Shown here one piece after another: positions 44,130-52,544 of a stretch of 64,000 nt of DNA. The stretch is taken from assembly GCA_017432005.1 (NCBI GenBank), contig JAFRKA010000010.1, forward strand, positions 16,974 to 80,973. Reading direction: 5' to 3'. Numbering within the stretch: the first letter of the stretch is position 1; every line of letters starts with the position of its first letter. Source of the DNA: Erysipelotrichaceae bacterium (GTDB taxonomy: Bacteria > Bacillota_I > Bacilli_A > Erysipelotrichales > Erysipelotrichaceae). The notes beneath the pieces are model-generated. The model saw nothing but the letters and a program-made list of their open reading frames with translations, ran no database searches and had not been told where the DNA came from. Made by a program: the position numbers and the translations under genes.

Positions 44130-45290
44130 TCAGATAGCCAGCGATTCTGCTTTATCAGTGTATTCTATGAGTTCCTTGCGATAGAGTTCGATCATATCCG
44201 TACGCTCCGGAAGACGCTTGATCGTCCTTCTCAGAGCTCTGGTATAAGCGATGACCTTGGCATTGTCCAGGACTTTCTCCTTATAGGCTTCGTCCTTGCC
44301 TTCGAAATAGAAATCAAAGAGTTTTTTGAGGATATAGCCGGCTGTCTCAAAATCCAGTTTCAGAAAGTCCTCGACCATGGATTTGTCGACTTCTCCGTAA
44401 CCTCTGTAAGCCAGATAGATCGAAGCGAATTCAAAGATAGGATTGCCGGTAGAGAGCGTATCCATATCGATCAGGATGGCTTCGCCGTTGGCGTAGTGGA
44501 CGTTGTTGGTATGATAGTCACCGTGAAGCATGTGATTGGATTCCGGGATCTCATCGATCAGCCTGTAGAGCTTCTGATAAGTCTCAGCCGGAATATGTTC
44601 CTCAAGCCACTTCGCCCAGCCTAAAGCTGTCTGCTTGTTGGATGGAAGCAGACCTTCCTTGACTTCGGTCTCATGGATCTCTTTGAGCAGATCCGCGAAG
44701 ATCTTGATATATTTATCCTTATTCTCCGGTTCAGCGACGATCAGCTTGGTCAGTGACTTGGCACTGAGCAGTTCAAAGACGGAACCGAACTTGTCTCCTA
44801 CTTTTACCACATCGAAAGGAATGGCTGTATTGATGCCTAAGACCAGAGCCGTCTTTGCCAGTTCTCTTTCTCTCTTGATATCATCCAGCGCATCGGAATT
44901 CCTGTAGACCTTGATGATCGTATCAGGATTGAGTCTGTAGACGACACCGTTGGAACCTTCACCGATGACCTCACAGCCATCGACCGACATCTTCCTGTAG
45001 CCCTTGGAGATATCGATCATCTCCGCAAAACCGGTCATCTCGAAGATCTCATAGATCTCTGATGAACAGTTGACGATCTTCAGATCGCTTTCTCTCTTTT
45101 TCAGTCTCAGGATCTGTCTGAGTCCGGCACTGGAGATATATTTGAGCCCGTCCACATCCAGGACGACATGTCCCTCAGGATGAGCCGCTCTGATCTCTTC
45201 CAGCTCTGCTCCGAACTGTTCCGCATTGGTCGTATCGATATTACCCTCAGGATAGATCGTCAGGATATCGTTTTCAAAAGTATTTTTCAT
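44130..45290 (-). CDS. STAS domain fused to an APH/choline-kinase-type phosphotransferase
   Basis: 386 aa. Residues 1-105 are a STAS anti-sigma-antagonist domain with the phosphorylatable serine in KYISSAGLRQILRLKKR. Residues 115-386 are an aminoglycoside-phosphotransferase-like kinase: EVIGEGSNGVVYRL (nucleotide loop), IKVYR with the lysine, MLHGDYHTNNVHY (catalytic loop, HGDxHxxN) and AILIDMDTLSTGNP (metal-binding Asp). GGGGAG lies before the ATG. The fusion of a STAS partner with a small-molecule or protein kinase is unusual. It could let the phosphorylation state of the STAS part control kinase activity, or the kinase could act on the STAS serine. The substrate is not known; antibiotic resistance is unlikely from the context. 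Confidence 0.85.
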   Translation of the reverse strand: MKNTFENDILTIYPEGNIDTTNAEQFGAELEEIRAAHPEGHVVLDVDGLKYISSAGLRQILRLKKRESDLKIVNCSSEIYEIFEMTGFAEMIDISKGYRKMSVDGCEVIGEGSNGVVYRLNPDTIIKVYRNSDALDDIKRERELAKTALVLGINTAIPFDVVKVGDKFGSVFELLSAKSLTKLIVAEPENKDKYIKIFADLLKEIHETEVKEGLLPSNKQTALGWAKWLEEHIPAETYQKLYRLIDEIPESNHMLHGDYHTNNVHYANGEAILIDMDTLSTGNPIFEFASIYLAYRGYGEVDKSMVEDFLKLDFETAGYILKKLFDFYFEGKDEAYKEKVLDNAKVIAYTRALRRTIKRLPERTDMIELYRKELIEYTDKAESLAI

Positions 45291-45325
45291 AGTATATTTA
45301 CTCCCCGGTATGTTTTATTCACAGA

Positions 45326-45730
45326 TCATCTGATCTTTTTGCGCATTCTGAAAATATTGGTCTCGCCGTTGTGCTCATATAAACATTCGTCCATCGATTT
45401 CTTGACCATGTAGATACCCAGACCACCGATCGATCTTTCTTCAGCGGAAAGCTCGATATCCGGATCGGTCTTGGCCAGCGGATCGAATTCCATTCCGTTG
45501 TCCTCAAAAGTGATCTCTACGATGTCGTCAGGAAAATCAATACTCACGACCGCCTCACCGGGTTCTTTACCCTCGTAGGCATAGTGGGCAATGTTTACGA
45601 ATATTTCTTCGACCGCAACCGTGATAGCCATGATATTCTTCATGGAAACCTCATGAGCTTCCAGTTCTTCTTCAATGAAGGCTATGACGTTATGCAGCTC
45701 TTTGTCATCTGCCGCAAATATTTTACGCAT
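45326..45730 (-). CDS. RsbW-like anti-sigma factor / serine kinase
   Basis: 134 aa from the ATG at 45730, which has CGGAGAAA upstream and gives the family-like start MRKIFAADDKELHNVIAF. An ATG at 45823 that overlaps the stop of the STAS gene would add 31 very basic residues. GHKL motifs: TVAVEEIFVNIAHYAYEG (N box), VEITFEDNGMEFDPL (G1) and ERSIGGLGIYMVKKSM (G2). It should bind ATP, phosphorylate STAS partners and, in the known systems, hold a sigma factor. No sigma gene lies in this operon. First partner of the STAS gene just upstream. Confidence 0.87.
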   Translation of the reverse strand: MRKIFAADDKELHNVIAFIEEELEAHEVSMKNIMAITVAVEEIFVNIAHYAYEGKEPGEAVVSIDFPDDIVEITFEDNGMEFDPLAKTDPDIELSAEERSIGGLGIYMVKKSMDECLYEHNGETNIFRMRKKIR

Positions 45731-45822
45731 TACATTTCTCCGACTTAAAACAGCTTCTCTGTTTCTCAAAGCAGCGATCTTTCTGAACGCTCCTGTTTTT
45801 CTTCGTCTTGTCTTCTTCCTCA

Positions 45823-46125
45823 TTACTGCTCGATCGTCAGGATGTCGCTGAATCCGGTGATCTCGAATACTTCCATGATCTCCGGTTTGACATTTCTGAT
45901 GACCATTGCTCCGTCAGGAGTGATGCTCTTCTGAGCGAAAAGCAGGACTCTGAGACCGGCTGAAGAGATGTACTCCAGCTGATCGAAATCAAAATCCAGT
46001 TCTTTCTTTCCTTCGTCAAAAAGAGCCTTGAGTTCTGTTTCCAGTTCCGGTGCAGTCGTCGTATCGAGTCTGCCTACCAGAGTAACTTTGACTTTTCCTT
46101 CGTTTTCAGTTTTGATGATGTCCAT
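45823..46125 (-). CDS. STAS anti-sigma factor antagonist (RsbV/SpoIIAA-like)
   Basis: 100 aa from the ATG at 46125, which has GGAGG 7 bases upstream; the ATG at 46161 lacks one. Single STAS domain: KVKVTLVGRLDTTTAPELETELKALF, LEYISSAGLRVLLFAQK with the serine to be phosphorylated, and IMEVFEITGFSDIL. Counterpart of the RsbW-like kinase that follows. First gene of the operon that ends at 39553; 174 bp of AT-rich sequence upstream contain no clear promoter by eye. Confidence 0.9.
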   Translation of the reverse strand: MDIIKTENEGKVKVTLVGRLDTTTAPELETELKALFDEGKKELDFDFDQLEYISSAGLRVLLFAQKSITPDGAMVIRNVKPEIMEVFEITGFSDILTIEQ

Positions 46126-46291
46126 TGATGTACCTCCAAATATTAAGTAGTTTTCTGCCAAATAACGGATCTGACCGTCTCTGACTGATGATTCTGATTT
46201 ATTGAAATAAATAGTATCTAATCAATATTTTAATATATTTTCCCGATAATTCGAACAGATTTTACCTGATACGGATCATATTTCTTATACG

Positions 46292-46334
46292 AAAAAGATC
46301 CGCAGCGGTCTAATATTTCAATGTTTACGGATCT
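46292..46334 (-). terminator. rho-independent terminator after the GntR pair
   Basis: On the minus strand agatccg and cggatct pair around a 29-base partly structured loop, followed by TTTTT. Confidence 0.6.
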
Positions 46335-46335
46335 C

Positions 46336-47058
46336 TTATTTGTGCATACTGACAGTGAACGACTGCATATCACTGCGGATATTGGAAATACTGTGAGCGA
46401 TGATCCTGCCGTTCTCGTTGTAGAAATCACATTCCAGCAGCAGGACAGCTACACCTTCGGGTATGTTGAGCATCTTTCTGATCTTGGCTGATCCCTTGAT
46501 GATCCTCAGGGTCTGGGTCATCTTCTTGAGCCTGATCCCGTAGAAAGAGGAGATATCCCGGAAAGAGAAGACGGAAGAGTTGATCGTGTCCAGCGTCGGC
46601 AGGATCTGTTTCGGGATGAAGAAGTCTTCGATCGAAGTCTCGACGCCGTTGATATATTGCAATTGTCTAATATAGTAGATCTCATCCTCAGGTTCCAGAC
46701 CAAACAGATTGGCATACTTGTTTCCGGCCTCTCTGATCGTCTTGTTGAGTTCCTTGACGCTGATGCGGGAATCACTCAGTTCAGCCTTGCTTTCAAAACC
46801 GGCATGGTCCTCGATCGACAGTTCGTTCTTCCTTCCGACTACGAAGACGCCCTTGCCCTGCACGCGTCTTAAAAGTCCTTCATGGACCAGGGCATCCACG
46901 GCATTCCTGATCGTGACCCGGTTGATCCCGAAGGTCTCCGCCAGTTTGTTTTCTGACGGGATAGCCGTACCCGGCATGTATTCACCGTCTTCGATCTTGT
47001 TGCGGATGATCTCTCTGAGCTGCAGATAGATCGGTGTCCTGTAATCGTTCCTGACCAT
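46336..47058 (-). CDS. GntR/HutC-family regulator with UTRA domain
   Basis: 240 aa. The winged helix-turn-helix is at residues 1-75 (PIYLQLREIIRNKIEDGEYMPGTAIPSENKLAETFGINRVTIRNAVDALVHEGLL is the family pattern) and a UTRA effector-binding domain is at about 95-235. GAGGG precedes the ATG. It lies 7 bp after a second GntR gene and 1.3 kb from the catabolic operon. UTRA regulators bind phosphorylated sugars or Amadori products, as in FrlR of Bacillus. Likely controls the divergent epimerase gene and the permease operon through the dyads at 47812 and 57778. Confidence 0.88.
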   Translation of the reverse strand: MVRNDYRTPIYLQLREIIRNKIEDGEYMPGTAIPSENKLAETFGINRVTIRNAVDALVHEGLLRRVQGKGVFVVGRKNELSIEDHAGFESKAELSDSRISVKELNKTIREAGNKYANLFGLEPEDEIYYIRQLQYINGVETSIEDFFIPKQILPTLDTINSSVFSFRDISSFYGIRLKKMTQTLRIIKGSAKIRKMLNIPEGVAVLLLECDFYNENGRIIAHSISNIRSDMQSFTVSMHK

Positions 47059-47065
47059 CTTTCCC

Positions 47066-47785
47066 TCAGCTTTCCACCGTACAGACGAAGACGAATTTGT
47101 CCGGTCTGATCAGCTGTTTATAAAACATGACCGGTTCCTCGTTCTGATCCAAAGCGATACCTGATGCATAGAAGAGCGGAGAACCGACTTCAATACCTAA
47201 TACTCCTGCCTCTTCTTCCGAAGCATAGGTGACATTGATATGTTCCGTACCGGTCGTCTGGATCGCATTGTACTCTTCCTTGAACAAGGTATCCATCGAA
47301 GCGGTCTCGGAATACAGATCCGTGAAACCCGGATACTTCTCCGCATTGATATAGGTCGTCTCGATCGTACACGGTACATCGTTGATCACCCTGCATCTGA
47401 TGATCTCATAGACCCTGGCCCCCAGTTTCACCATCAGTTTCCTGGAGATCTGCTTGGTGGCTTCGATCTCGTTCATACTGATGATATGCTTGCTGACATC
47501 ATTGCCCTGATCGATCAGGTCTCTGACCATCGCATCGACACCGGCCATATCGCGCGGATATTTCTTTTCACTCACAAAAACACCCTTGTTCATGACACGG
47601 TAAAGAAAACCGTTTTCCACGAGTTCATCGACAGCCTGTCTCAGGGTCGAACGACTCACGCCCCACATGTCACACAGGTCCTTTTCGCTCGGTATCCTGG
47701 TATGGGCTTTCAAGCGGTTAACGACGATAAAATCTTCCAGTTTTTCGATCGCCTCCATGCCCGGAGGAGTCTTCATGAGAGTCAT
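47066..47785 (-). CDS. GntR/HutC-family regulator with UTRA domain (second copy)
   Basis: 239 aa, same architecture as the gene after it: winged helix at residues 10-80 (EKLEDFIVVNRLKAHTRIPSEKDLCDMWGVSRSTLRQAVDELVENGFLYRV pattern) and UTRA domain to the end (VYEIIRCRVINDVPCTIETTYIN). The proteins are related but clearly different, so they probably sense different ligands. Start codon not settled: several ATGs occur in the first 25 codons and none has a strong ribosome binding site. First gene of the regulator pair, divergent from the epimerase gene at 47859. Confidence 0.85.
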   Translation of the reverse strand: MTLMKTPPGMEAIEKLEDFIVVNRLKAHTRIPSEKDLCDMWGVSRSTLRQAVDELVENGFLYRVMNKGVFVSEKKYPRDMAGVDAMVRDLIDQGNDVSKHIISMNEIEATKQISRKLMVKLGARVYEIIRCRVINDVPCTIETTYINAEKYPGFTDLYSETASMDTLFKEEYNAIQTTGTEHINVTYASEEEAGVLGIEVGSPLFYASGIALDQNEEPVMFYKQLIRPDKFVFVCTVES

Positions 47786-47811
47786 GGTTATTTCGCTTGT
47801 ATAAAGGTATT

Positions 47812-47826
47812 TACAACTTTATTATA
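47812..47826 (+). promoter_or_regulatory. candidate GntR operator 1
   Basis: TACAACTTTATTATA lies between the divergent regulator and epimerase genes. It differs by one base from the dyad at 57778-57792. The first half also belongs to a second dyad, TTGTA (47797-47801) and TACAA (47812-47816). Confidence 0.55.
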
Positions 47827-47858
47827 TAAGTAACAGATACAAAAAGGATAAAAAAACT

Positions 47859-48704
47859 ATGTCAAAAATCACTCTGAAAGACTTTGCCGTCATGACTCCG
47901 TCCTACCAGCAGTATTCTTTTGATTATACGCTGAATTCCATTAAGGACATCGGCATCTCCAATGTCGACTTCTGGGGCGGCATTCCTCATTATTACCGCC
48001 ATGATTATTCCGATGCTGAAGCAAAAAGATTCCTGGAAGATCTAAGGAAAAAAGCTGAGGATCTGGGTCTGAGATTCGTCATCTACACCCCTGAAACGCT
48101 GGCTTATCCCTACAGTATCGCCGATCCTAATAAAAACACGGTCCAGAGGACCATCGACTACTTCTCCCTGTGCATGGATGATGCCCTGACCCTGGGGACC
48201 AACAGGCTCTTCATCAATACCGGTACAGGCTTAAGAGACATCGATCCGAAAGCGAGTATGGACATCTGTATCGACAGTATTTCAAAGATCTGCCATGAAG
48301 CTGAAAGAAAAGGCATCACGATGATGCTGGAACAGCTGCAGCCTTATGAAAGCAATATCTGCACTGACATTAAAGCCATTAAAAAAATAATTGATGCTGT
48401 AAAGTCTCCTGCTCTGAAGATCTGTGTCGATCTGGTCGCCATGGATGTCGCCGGTGAAGATCTGAAGATGTATTATGATACCTTCGGAGAAGATATGATA
48501 GGATTCATCCATTTCTCCGATTCCCATCATGAAGTCTGCGGGACCGGTGATCTGCCTTTAAAGGAATATATTGAAACACTGGAAAGGCATAACTACTCTT
48601 CCATCATCGATCTGGAGATCAACGATTCCATCTACTGGGAAGATCCTCATACTCCGCATAAGCAGACGGTCGAATATCTGAAAACTTTTATCCCTGAAGA
48701 ATAA
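47859..48704 (+). CDS. sugar phosphate isomerase/epimerase (xylose-isomerase-like TIM barrel)
   Basis: 281 aa; AP-endonuclease-2-like TIM barrel of sugar isomerases and epimerases. AAAGGA precedes the ATG. Metal-binding residues fit the family: Glu in TMMLEQLQPYESN (about residue 155), Asp in KICVDLVAMD (about 190), His in FIHFSDSHHEV (about 220) and Glu in IDLEINDS near 250. Relative of FrlC, which epimerises psicoselysine to fructoselysine. It is transcribed away from the two GntR genes and shares their intergenic control region. A second family member is at 50897-51727. Confidence 0.85.
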   Translation: MSKITLKDFAVMTPSYQQYSFDYTLNSIKDIGISNVDFWGGIPHYYRHDYSDAEAKRFLEDLRKKAEDLGLRFVIYTPETLAYPYSIADPNKNTVQRTIDYFSLCMDDALTLGTNRLFINTGTGLRDIDPKASMDICIDSISKICHEAERKGITMMLEQLQPYESNICTDIKAIKKIIDAVKSPALKICVDLVAMDVAGEDLKMYYDTFGEDMIGFIHFSDSHHEVCGTGDLPLKEYIETLERHNYSSIIDLEINDSIYWEDPHTPHKQTVEYLKTFIPEE

Positions 48705-48706
48705 AC

Positions 48707-48737
48707 TAAAAGAAGACTTACAATAAGTCTTCTTTTA
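48707..48737. terminator. bidirectional terminator
   Basis: taaaagaagactta and taagtcttctttta form a 14-bp stem around caa between convergent epimerase and MscS genes. Confidence 0.85.
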
Positions 48738-49535
48738 ATGCATAACGATGACCTCGGTCGAATACGGTTCGATATCGCGCTTCTTCATCTCATCATAGGC
48801 GATACTCATCATCATATCCTTGACCTCTTCACCTTTGTGAGCCGGGCAGTCATATTTGACTTCATATTCCACACCCTTGTCATTGATATCGGAGATGCTT
48901 TCGTAGTTGATGCTTCTGACATCCTTGCACTCTTCCCTCATCCTGTCACAGACGACGGTGAAACATTCATCGACCAGAGCCCTGTCAGTCCTGAAGTTCA
49001 TGTAGAAGTGCTGGATATGGCCTTCCTTGATCTTTTCGATCGAAGTGATCTCAGAGTTGTTGACTGTATAGGTCGACTGCGTCAGGATCGACTGGAACTT
49101 GGTGACCTTGGTCGAGAAATACTTGACGTCACATTCCTCGCCGTTATAGCGGACCACGTCACCTACTTTATAGAAATTGTGGTTGTAGATATTGATACCG
49201 GCAATGATGTCTTTCAGGGAGTCCTGAAGAGCCAGACCGACGATCGTAGCCATGATACCCAGACCTGCGAAGATACCGCCAATATCGATGCCATGGAACT
49301 TCATGATCAGCACGAAGGCAACGATCGTTACGACATACTGCAGAGAATTGAAAAACACGCCCAGGAAAGTATTCCTGTGCTGTTCATCCTTGCCTGTTGA
49401 ATAAGCGACTTTCTTGATCAGAAACTGCTTGATCAGCCAGAAATTAGCCAGTGTGATCACAACGATCAGCGCGCTCATCAGGAAGGCCTTGGATGAGAAA
49501 TATTCGAGTATGTCTCTGAATCCTTCTTCAATCAT
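48735..49535 (-). CDS. MscS-family mechanosensitive channel
   Basis: 266 aa, small MscS type: three membrane helices (about residues 18-40, 62-82, 88-110), with the pore-lining third helix GIFAGLGIMATIVGLALQDSLKDIIAGI and the beta domain segment FYKVGDVVRYNGEECDVKYFSTKVTKF. A C-terminal alpha/beta cytoplasmic domain follows. It acts as a pressure valve in osmotic downshock. It has its own gene with hairpins on both sides and sits between the regulator part and the catabolic operon, probably by chance. Confidence 0.9.
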   Translation of the reverse strand: MIEEGFRDILEYFSSKAFLMSALIVVITLANFWLIKQFLIKKVAYSTGKDEQHRNTFLGVFFNSLQYVVTIVAFVLIMKFHGIDIGGIFAGLGIMATIVGLALQDSLKDIIAGINIYNHNFYKVGDVVRYNGEECDVKYFSTKVTKFQSILTQSTYTVNNSEITSIEKIKEGHIQHFYMNFRTDRALVDECFTVVCDRMREECKDVRSINYESISDINDKGVEYEVKYDCPAHKGEEVKDMMMSIAYDEMKKRDIEPYSTEVIVMH

Positions 49536-49581
49536 AACTATCGTTTATCATTTTATTATATTTTCGCATTATTTCAAAACA

Positions 49582-49602
49582 AAGCAGATCATCTGATCTG
49601 CT
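49582..49602 (-). terminator. terminator at the end of the catabolic operon
   Basis: aagcagatca / tgatctgctt stem; on the minus strand a TTTGTTTTG tail follows. Confidence 0.7.
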
Positions 49603-50031
49603 TCACTCACCTTGAATGATGACACTGATCGTGCGTTGTGACGGTCCGTCAAATTCACAGAAATAGATATCCTGAGCCGAACCGGTGATCAGCTCTCCGT
49701 TGATCAACGGAAAATGACAGTGATTCCCGGTGATCATACTTTTGAGGTGACCAGTCGGATTACCTCCTGTACTGCCATAGTCTCTCAACATATGACAGTG
49801 CGCATAAGGATGATCCTCCGGAATGATCCTTTTCAGGAATTCATCGATATCGCTTTCCAGACACTCCAGTCCCTCATTGACACAGATACCGGTCGTCGTA
49901 TGCCTGGTTTCTACCGTGACCATCCCGTTTCTGATCTTTGACTCTTTTACGATCTTTCTTACATCTTCACTGATCAGGAAATACTGATTGTATTCACTGG
50001 TCATGATCTTAAGTTCATGGATCTCTATCAT
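49603..50031 (-). CDS. YjbQ/UPF0047 family protein
   Basis: 142 aa. Family pattern complete: TVETRHTTTGICVNEGLE (about residues 38-55), a His-rich site DHPYAHCHMLRDYGSTGGNPTGHLKSMITG and the end LITGSAQDIYFCEFDGPSQRTISV. YjbQ-like proteins have a weak thiamine-phosphate synthase activity but an unknown main role. Start overlaps the stop of the amidohydrolase gene (ATGA). Last gene of the nine-gene operon, which makes a role in this catabolic pathway plausible. Confidence 0.88.
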   Translation of the reverse strand: MIEIHELKIMTSEYNQYFLISEDVRKIVKESKIRNGMVTVETRHTTTGICVNEGLECLESDIDEFLKRIIPEDHPYAHCHMLRDYGSTGGNPTGHLKSMITGNHCHFPLINGELITGSAQDIYFCEFDGPSQRTISVIIQGE

Positions 50032-50897
50032 TTGTCTTCACCACGCGGATCGTATCCGAGGAAATCGATCGCGTTTCCTTCCTTTATCAGTTTTAACGTA
50101 CTTTCTCTGAAACCAAGTCTTTCAATGGCAGCGGACATGCGGATCATCTCGAAACGCGGATCATCAGTTCCGAACATCACCTGATGTCTGAGGCTCCTGT
50201 CGATCCAGGTCATTGGGACATCCCTTGTCAGCATCTGCTCATAGAATTCTCTGGCACTGTCGAAATAAAGTGCTCCCGTGTCCGTATAGACATTCGGATA
50301 CTTCAGCATCAGCATCGCCACCTCTCTGCACCAGGGCCAGCCGAAATGAGCCAGTGAGAAACGCAGATCGCTCCTTTCTTCAGCCAGCTGTTCGAAGTCC
50401 AGCGGATGACAGTTCTTCGTGGTCGCTCCTTTCTCGAAAGAAAGACCGCAGTGGAAGATGATCGGCCGGTTATATTTCATACAGACATCGTAGATATCAT
50501 TCATGTATTCATCGGAGGGGTGAAAATCCTGTTTTGAAGGATGCAGCTTCAGTCCTTTGAGATCGAGCTTCGTGAAAGCATACTCCAGTTTCTCTGCTGC
50601 TTTGGGATCATGAGGATCGACGGAAGCGAAACCGATGAATCTCTCCGGTGCCATATCGACGAGCTTTCTGATCTCTTCGTTGCTGACGAGCACTTCGCCG
50701 TTCATCGAACTGCTGTAGTCTTCCGGAAGAAGGACAGCCATATCGATACCGGCACAGTCCATCTTATGGAAAAAATGCTCCAGCGGTGCTGTTCCGTTCT
50801 TGTGTAGATTCAGCTCATCATGACGGCGCTGTTCCTTTTCCTGATCTTCATTGATCGGCGCAAAAAAGGCCGGATGGACGTGGATATCGATGGCCAT
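50028..50897 (-). CDS. amidohydrolase-family (ACMSD-like) TIM-barrel hydrolase
   Basis: 289 aa, amidohydrolase_2 type. Begins MAIDIHVHPAFFAP, where the HxH metal pair sits, then RFIGFASVDPHDPKAAEKLEYA, LKGLKLHPSKQDFHPSDE, IIFHCGLSF (metal His) and VMFGTDDPRFE (metal Asp). Members hydrolyse or decarboxylate ring compounds. It overlaps the epimerase stop (TGATG) upstream and YjbQ downstream. It may open or cleave a product of the sugar-amine pathway; the substrate is not evident. Confidence 0.87.
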   Translation of the reverse strand: MAIDIHVHPAFFAPINEDQEKEQRRHDELNLHKNGTAPLEHFFHKMDCAGIDMAVLLPEDYSSSMNGEVLVSNEEIRKLVDMAPERFIGFASVDPHDPKAAEKLEYAFTKLDLKGLKLHPSKQDFHPSDEYMNDIYDVCMKYNRPIIFHCGLSFEKGATTKNCHPLDFEQLAEERSDLRFSLAHFGWPWCREVAMLMLKYPNVYTDTGALYFDSAREFYEQMLTRDVPMTWIDRSLRHQVMFGTDDPRFEMIRMSAAIERLGFRESTLKLIKEGNAIDFLGYDPRGEDK

Positions 50898-51727
50898 CAG
50901 AAACCTGCTTCTTTCATCATTGCTCTGACGTTATCGATCGCCCTGCGCGCATAGAAACGCGGTTCATTGATATAACCGGTCACCAGTTCGATCGTAGCCG
51001 TACGGTCGTAGTTTATCTCTTTGAGTTCTTTGATCAGTTCAGGAAGCGGTATCTGTCCTTCACCAGGCATCACGTGATCATCGGAATCCTTGACGCCGTC
51101 GATCAGATGCATATGGTACATCTTGTCACCGAGCTTGTCGAAGTAATCCATGATGCTTTCAAACTGCGTAAAAGGAGGTACGACATCGCACATGCCTACC
51201 AGACAAGGCGAATCGATGTCCTTGAACAGACGCTGCAGATCATTGGCGCTCTTGATGACATTCGATTCATAGACTGTCAAAGCTTCCATGACGATCTTCA
51301 TGCCGATCTTCTCCGCATGATCAGTCAGTTCTCTGACTGACTTCTCCAGTCTGTTCCAGATCTCTTCATGGGTCGCGCCATAGCCCGCATGAGCTGCAGA
51401 GATCAGGGTGTAGTCAGCACCCATCTCTTTGGCCATGTCAAAGCACAGTTTGAGATATTCGATCGCATCCTGACGCATGGCTTCCGAGCCGATCATGTAG
51501 TTGTATGGATAAGCGTTATGCTCCGGACAGTAGCCTCTGATCTCGATCTCATATTTGTCTCTGAGTCGCTTGATCTCGTTGATGTCACCGGCTTTGAGAT
51601 CCGGTGCATACGCATGAGGACGTCCGCCCCACAGTTCGATATAGTCATAGCCGAAACGCTTGGCATCCATGAAGATATGCTCAAGATCATTACGCTGATA
51701 GCCGCTTGTAAACATTCCCAATTTCAT
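50897..51727 (-). CDS. sugar phosphate isomerase/epimerase (FrlC-like)
   Basis: 276 aa from the ATG at 51727, which has GGAGGAGGAAT 6-8 bases upstream inside the kinase gene (the ATG at 51751 would have none). TIM barrel with MKLGMFTSGYQRNDLEHIF at the start, YIELWGGRPHAYAPDL, a Glu in IVMEALTVYESN, an Asp in GMCDVVPPF, and a final Glu in TIELVTGYINEPRF. Matches FrlC-type 3-epimerases of fructoselysine pathways and xylose-isomerase-like epimerases. Start overlaps the PfkB gene stop, so the two are translationally coupled. Confidence 0.87.
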   Translation of the reverse strand: MKLGMFTSGYQRNDLEHIFMDAKRFGYDYIELWGGRPHAYAPDLKAGDINEIKRLRDKYEIEIRGYCPEHNAYPYNYMIGSEAMRQDAIEYLKLCFDMAKEMGADYTLISAAHAGYGATHEEIWNRLEKSVRELTDHAEKIGMKIVMEALTVYESNVIKSANDLQRLFKDIDSPCLVGMCDVVPPFTQFESIMDYFDKLGDKMYHMHLIDGVKDSDDHVMPGEGQIPLPELIKELKEINYDRTATIELVTGYINEPRFYARRAIDNVRAMMKEAGF

Positions 51728-51729
51728 CT

Positions 51730-52533
51730 TTATTCCTCCTCCATGACCCATGGTTCAAATACTTGTACGACACTGCTGGCGACTTTTGCGCCGCTCCTGA
51801 GACATTTCAGGACATCGTCACCGTTTAATAGTGTATACAGGAATCCGGCAATGAAACTGTCACCGGCTCCGACGGTATTCACGACCTCCTTGACCGGAAA
51901 GACCTGTCCCTCGTGGAAACCATTCTCATCATAGGCCAGTGAACCTTTATCACCGAAAGTCGCTACCGCGATCTTCATGCCGCGGTCGACCTTGTCTCTT
52001 AAAAAGTTCTCGATATAACCGTCTCTGCCTCTGTGATATGAATAGAAACCGTAGCTCACATAAGGCAGGGTCTCTTCGACCAATGGATGATCAAGACGAT
52101 CCGCATAGTCAAAGGCGATCGGTACGCCCTTTTCAGCGATCTGCGGAAGCACTTTCTCAGCCTTGCCCCATAAGGCGGTGTGGACCAGATCGTGTTCACA
52201 GGCAAAACGGACATCTTCCTCATCAAAGGCGATGTTCTCCAGGACACCTTCCACATAGTCACCGTGAACACGGTCATTGCCGTCCATATCCATGTAGGTT
52301 ATGGCCGTCTGACCCTCAGCGACCTTCAGATGGGAGATATCCAGCCCTTCCTTCTTCAGTGCTTCGATCATCCATTTTCCATTCTCATCCGAACCGGTCG
52401 TGGAAATGATCGAGACATCAGCACCCAGTTTCTTCAGATTGACACCGGTATCCACGACGTTGCCGGTAGGATACTTCCTGCCCAGTCGCTCATAGAGGTC
52501 GATACAGTTGTCACCGATTTCCGCAATTCTCAT
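51730..52533 (-). CDS. PfkB-family kinase (FrlD-like fructoselysine 6-kinase)
   Basis: 267 aa. AAGGAAAAAAACT precedes the ATG. Ribokinase-fold protein that phosphorylates a sugar or sugar-amine at C6. Begins MRIAEIGDNCIDLYERLGRKYPTGN, resembling FrlD (N-terminal sugar-binding region), followed by VSIISTTGSDENGKWMIEAL and the catalytic anion-hole motif VNTVGAGDSFIAGFL (about residues 218-232). Second kinase of this type in the operon; the other is at 55225. The two are related over their whole length, suggesting two substrates or duplication. Confidence 0.88.
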   Translation of the reverse strand: MRIAEIGDNCIDLYERLGRKYPTGNVVDTGVNLKKLGADVSIISTTGSDENGKWMIEALKKEGLDISHLKVAEGQTAITYMDMDGNDRVHGDYVEGVLENIAFDEEDVRFACEHDLVHTALWGKAEKVLPQIAEKGVPIAFDYADRLDHPLVEETLPYVSYGFYSYHRGRDGYIENFLRDKVDRGMKIAVATFGDKGSLAYDENGFHEGQVFPVKEVVNTVGAGDSFIAGFLYTLLNGDDVLKCLRSGAKVASSVVQVFEPWVMEEE

Positions 52534-52544
52534 AGTTTTTTTCC

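Noticed and set aside
44130..45290. Aminoglycoside resistance gene
   Set aside because: The kinase fold is shared by many non-resistance enzymes, and the STAS fusion and operon context argue against it.
39968..46125. Sporulation spoIIA/spoIIE-type locus
   Set aside because: There is no sigma-F-like gene, and the phosphatase has 5TM-LYT and HAMP parts unlike SpoIIE; a signalling operon fits better.
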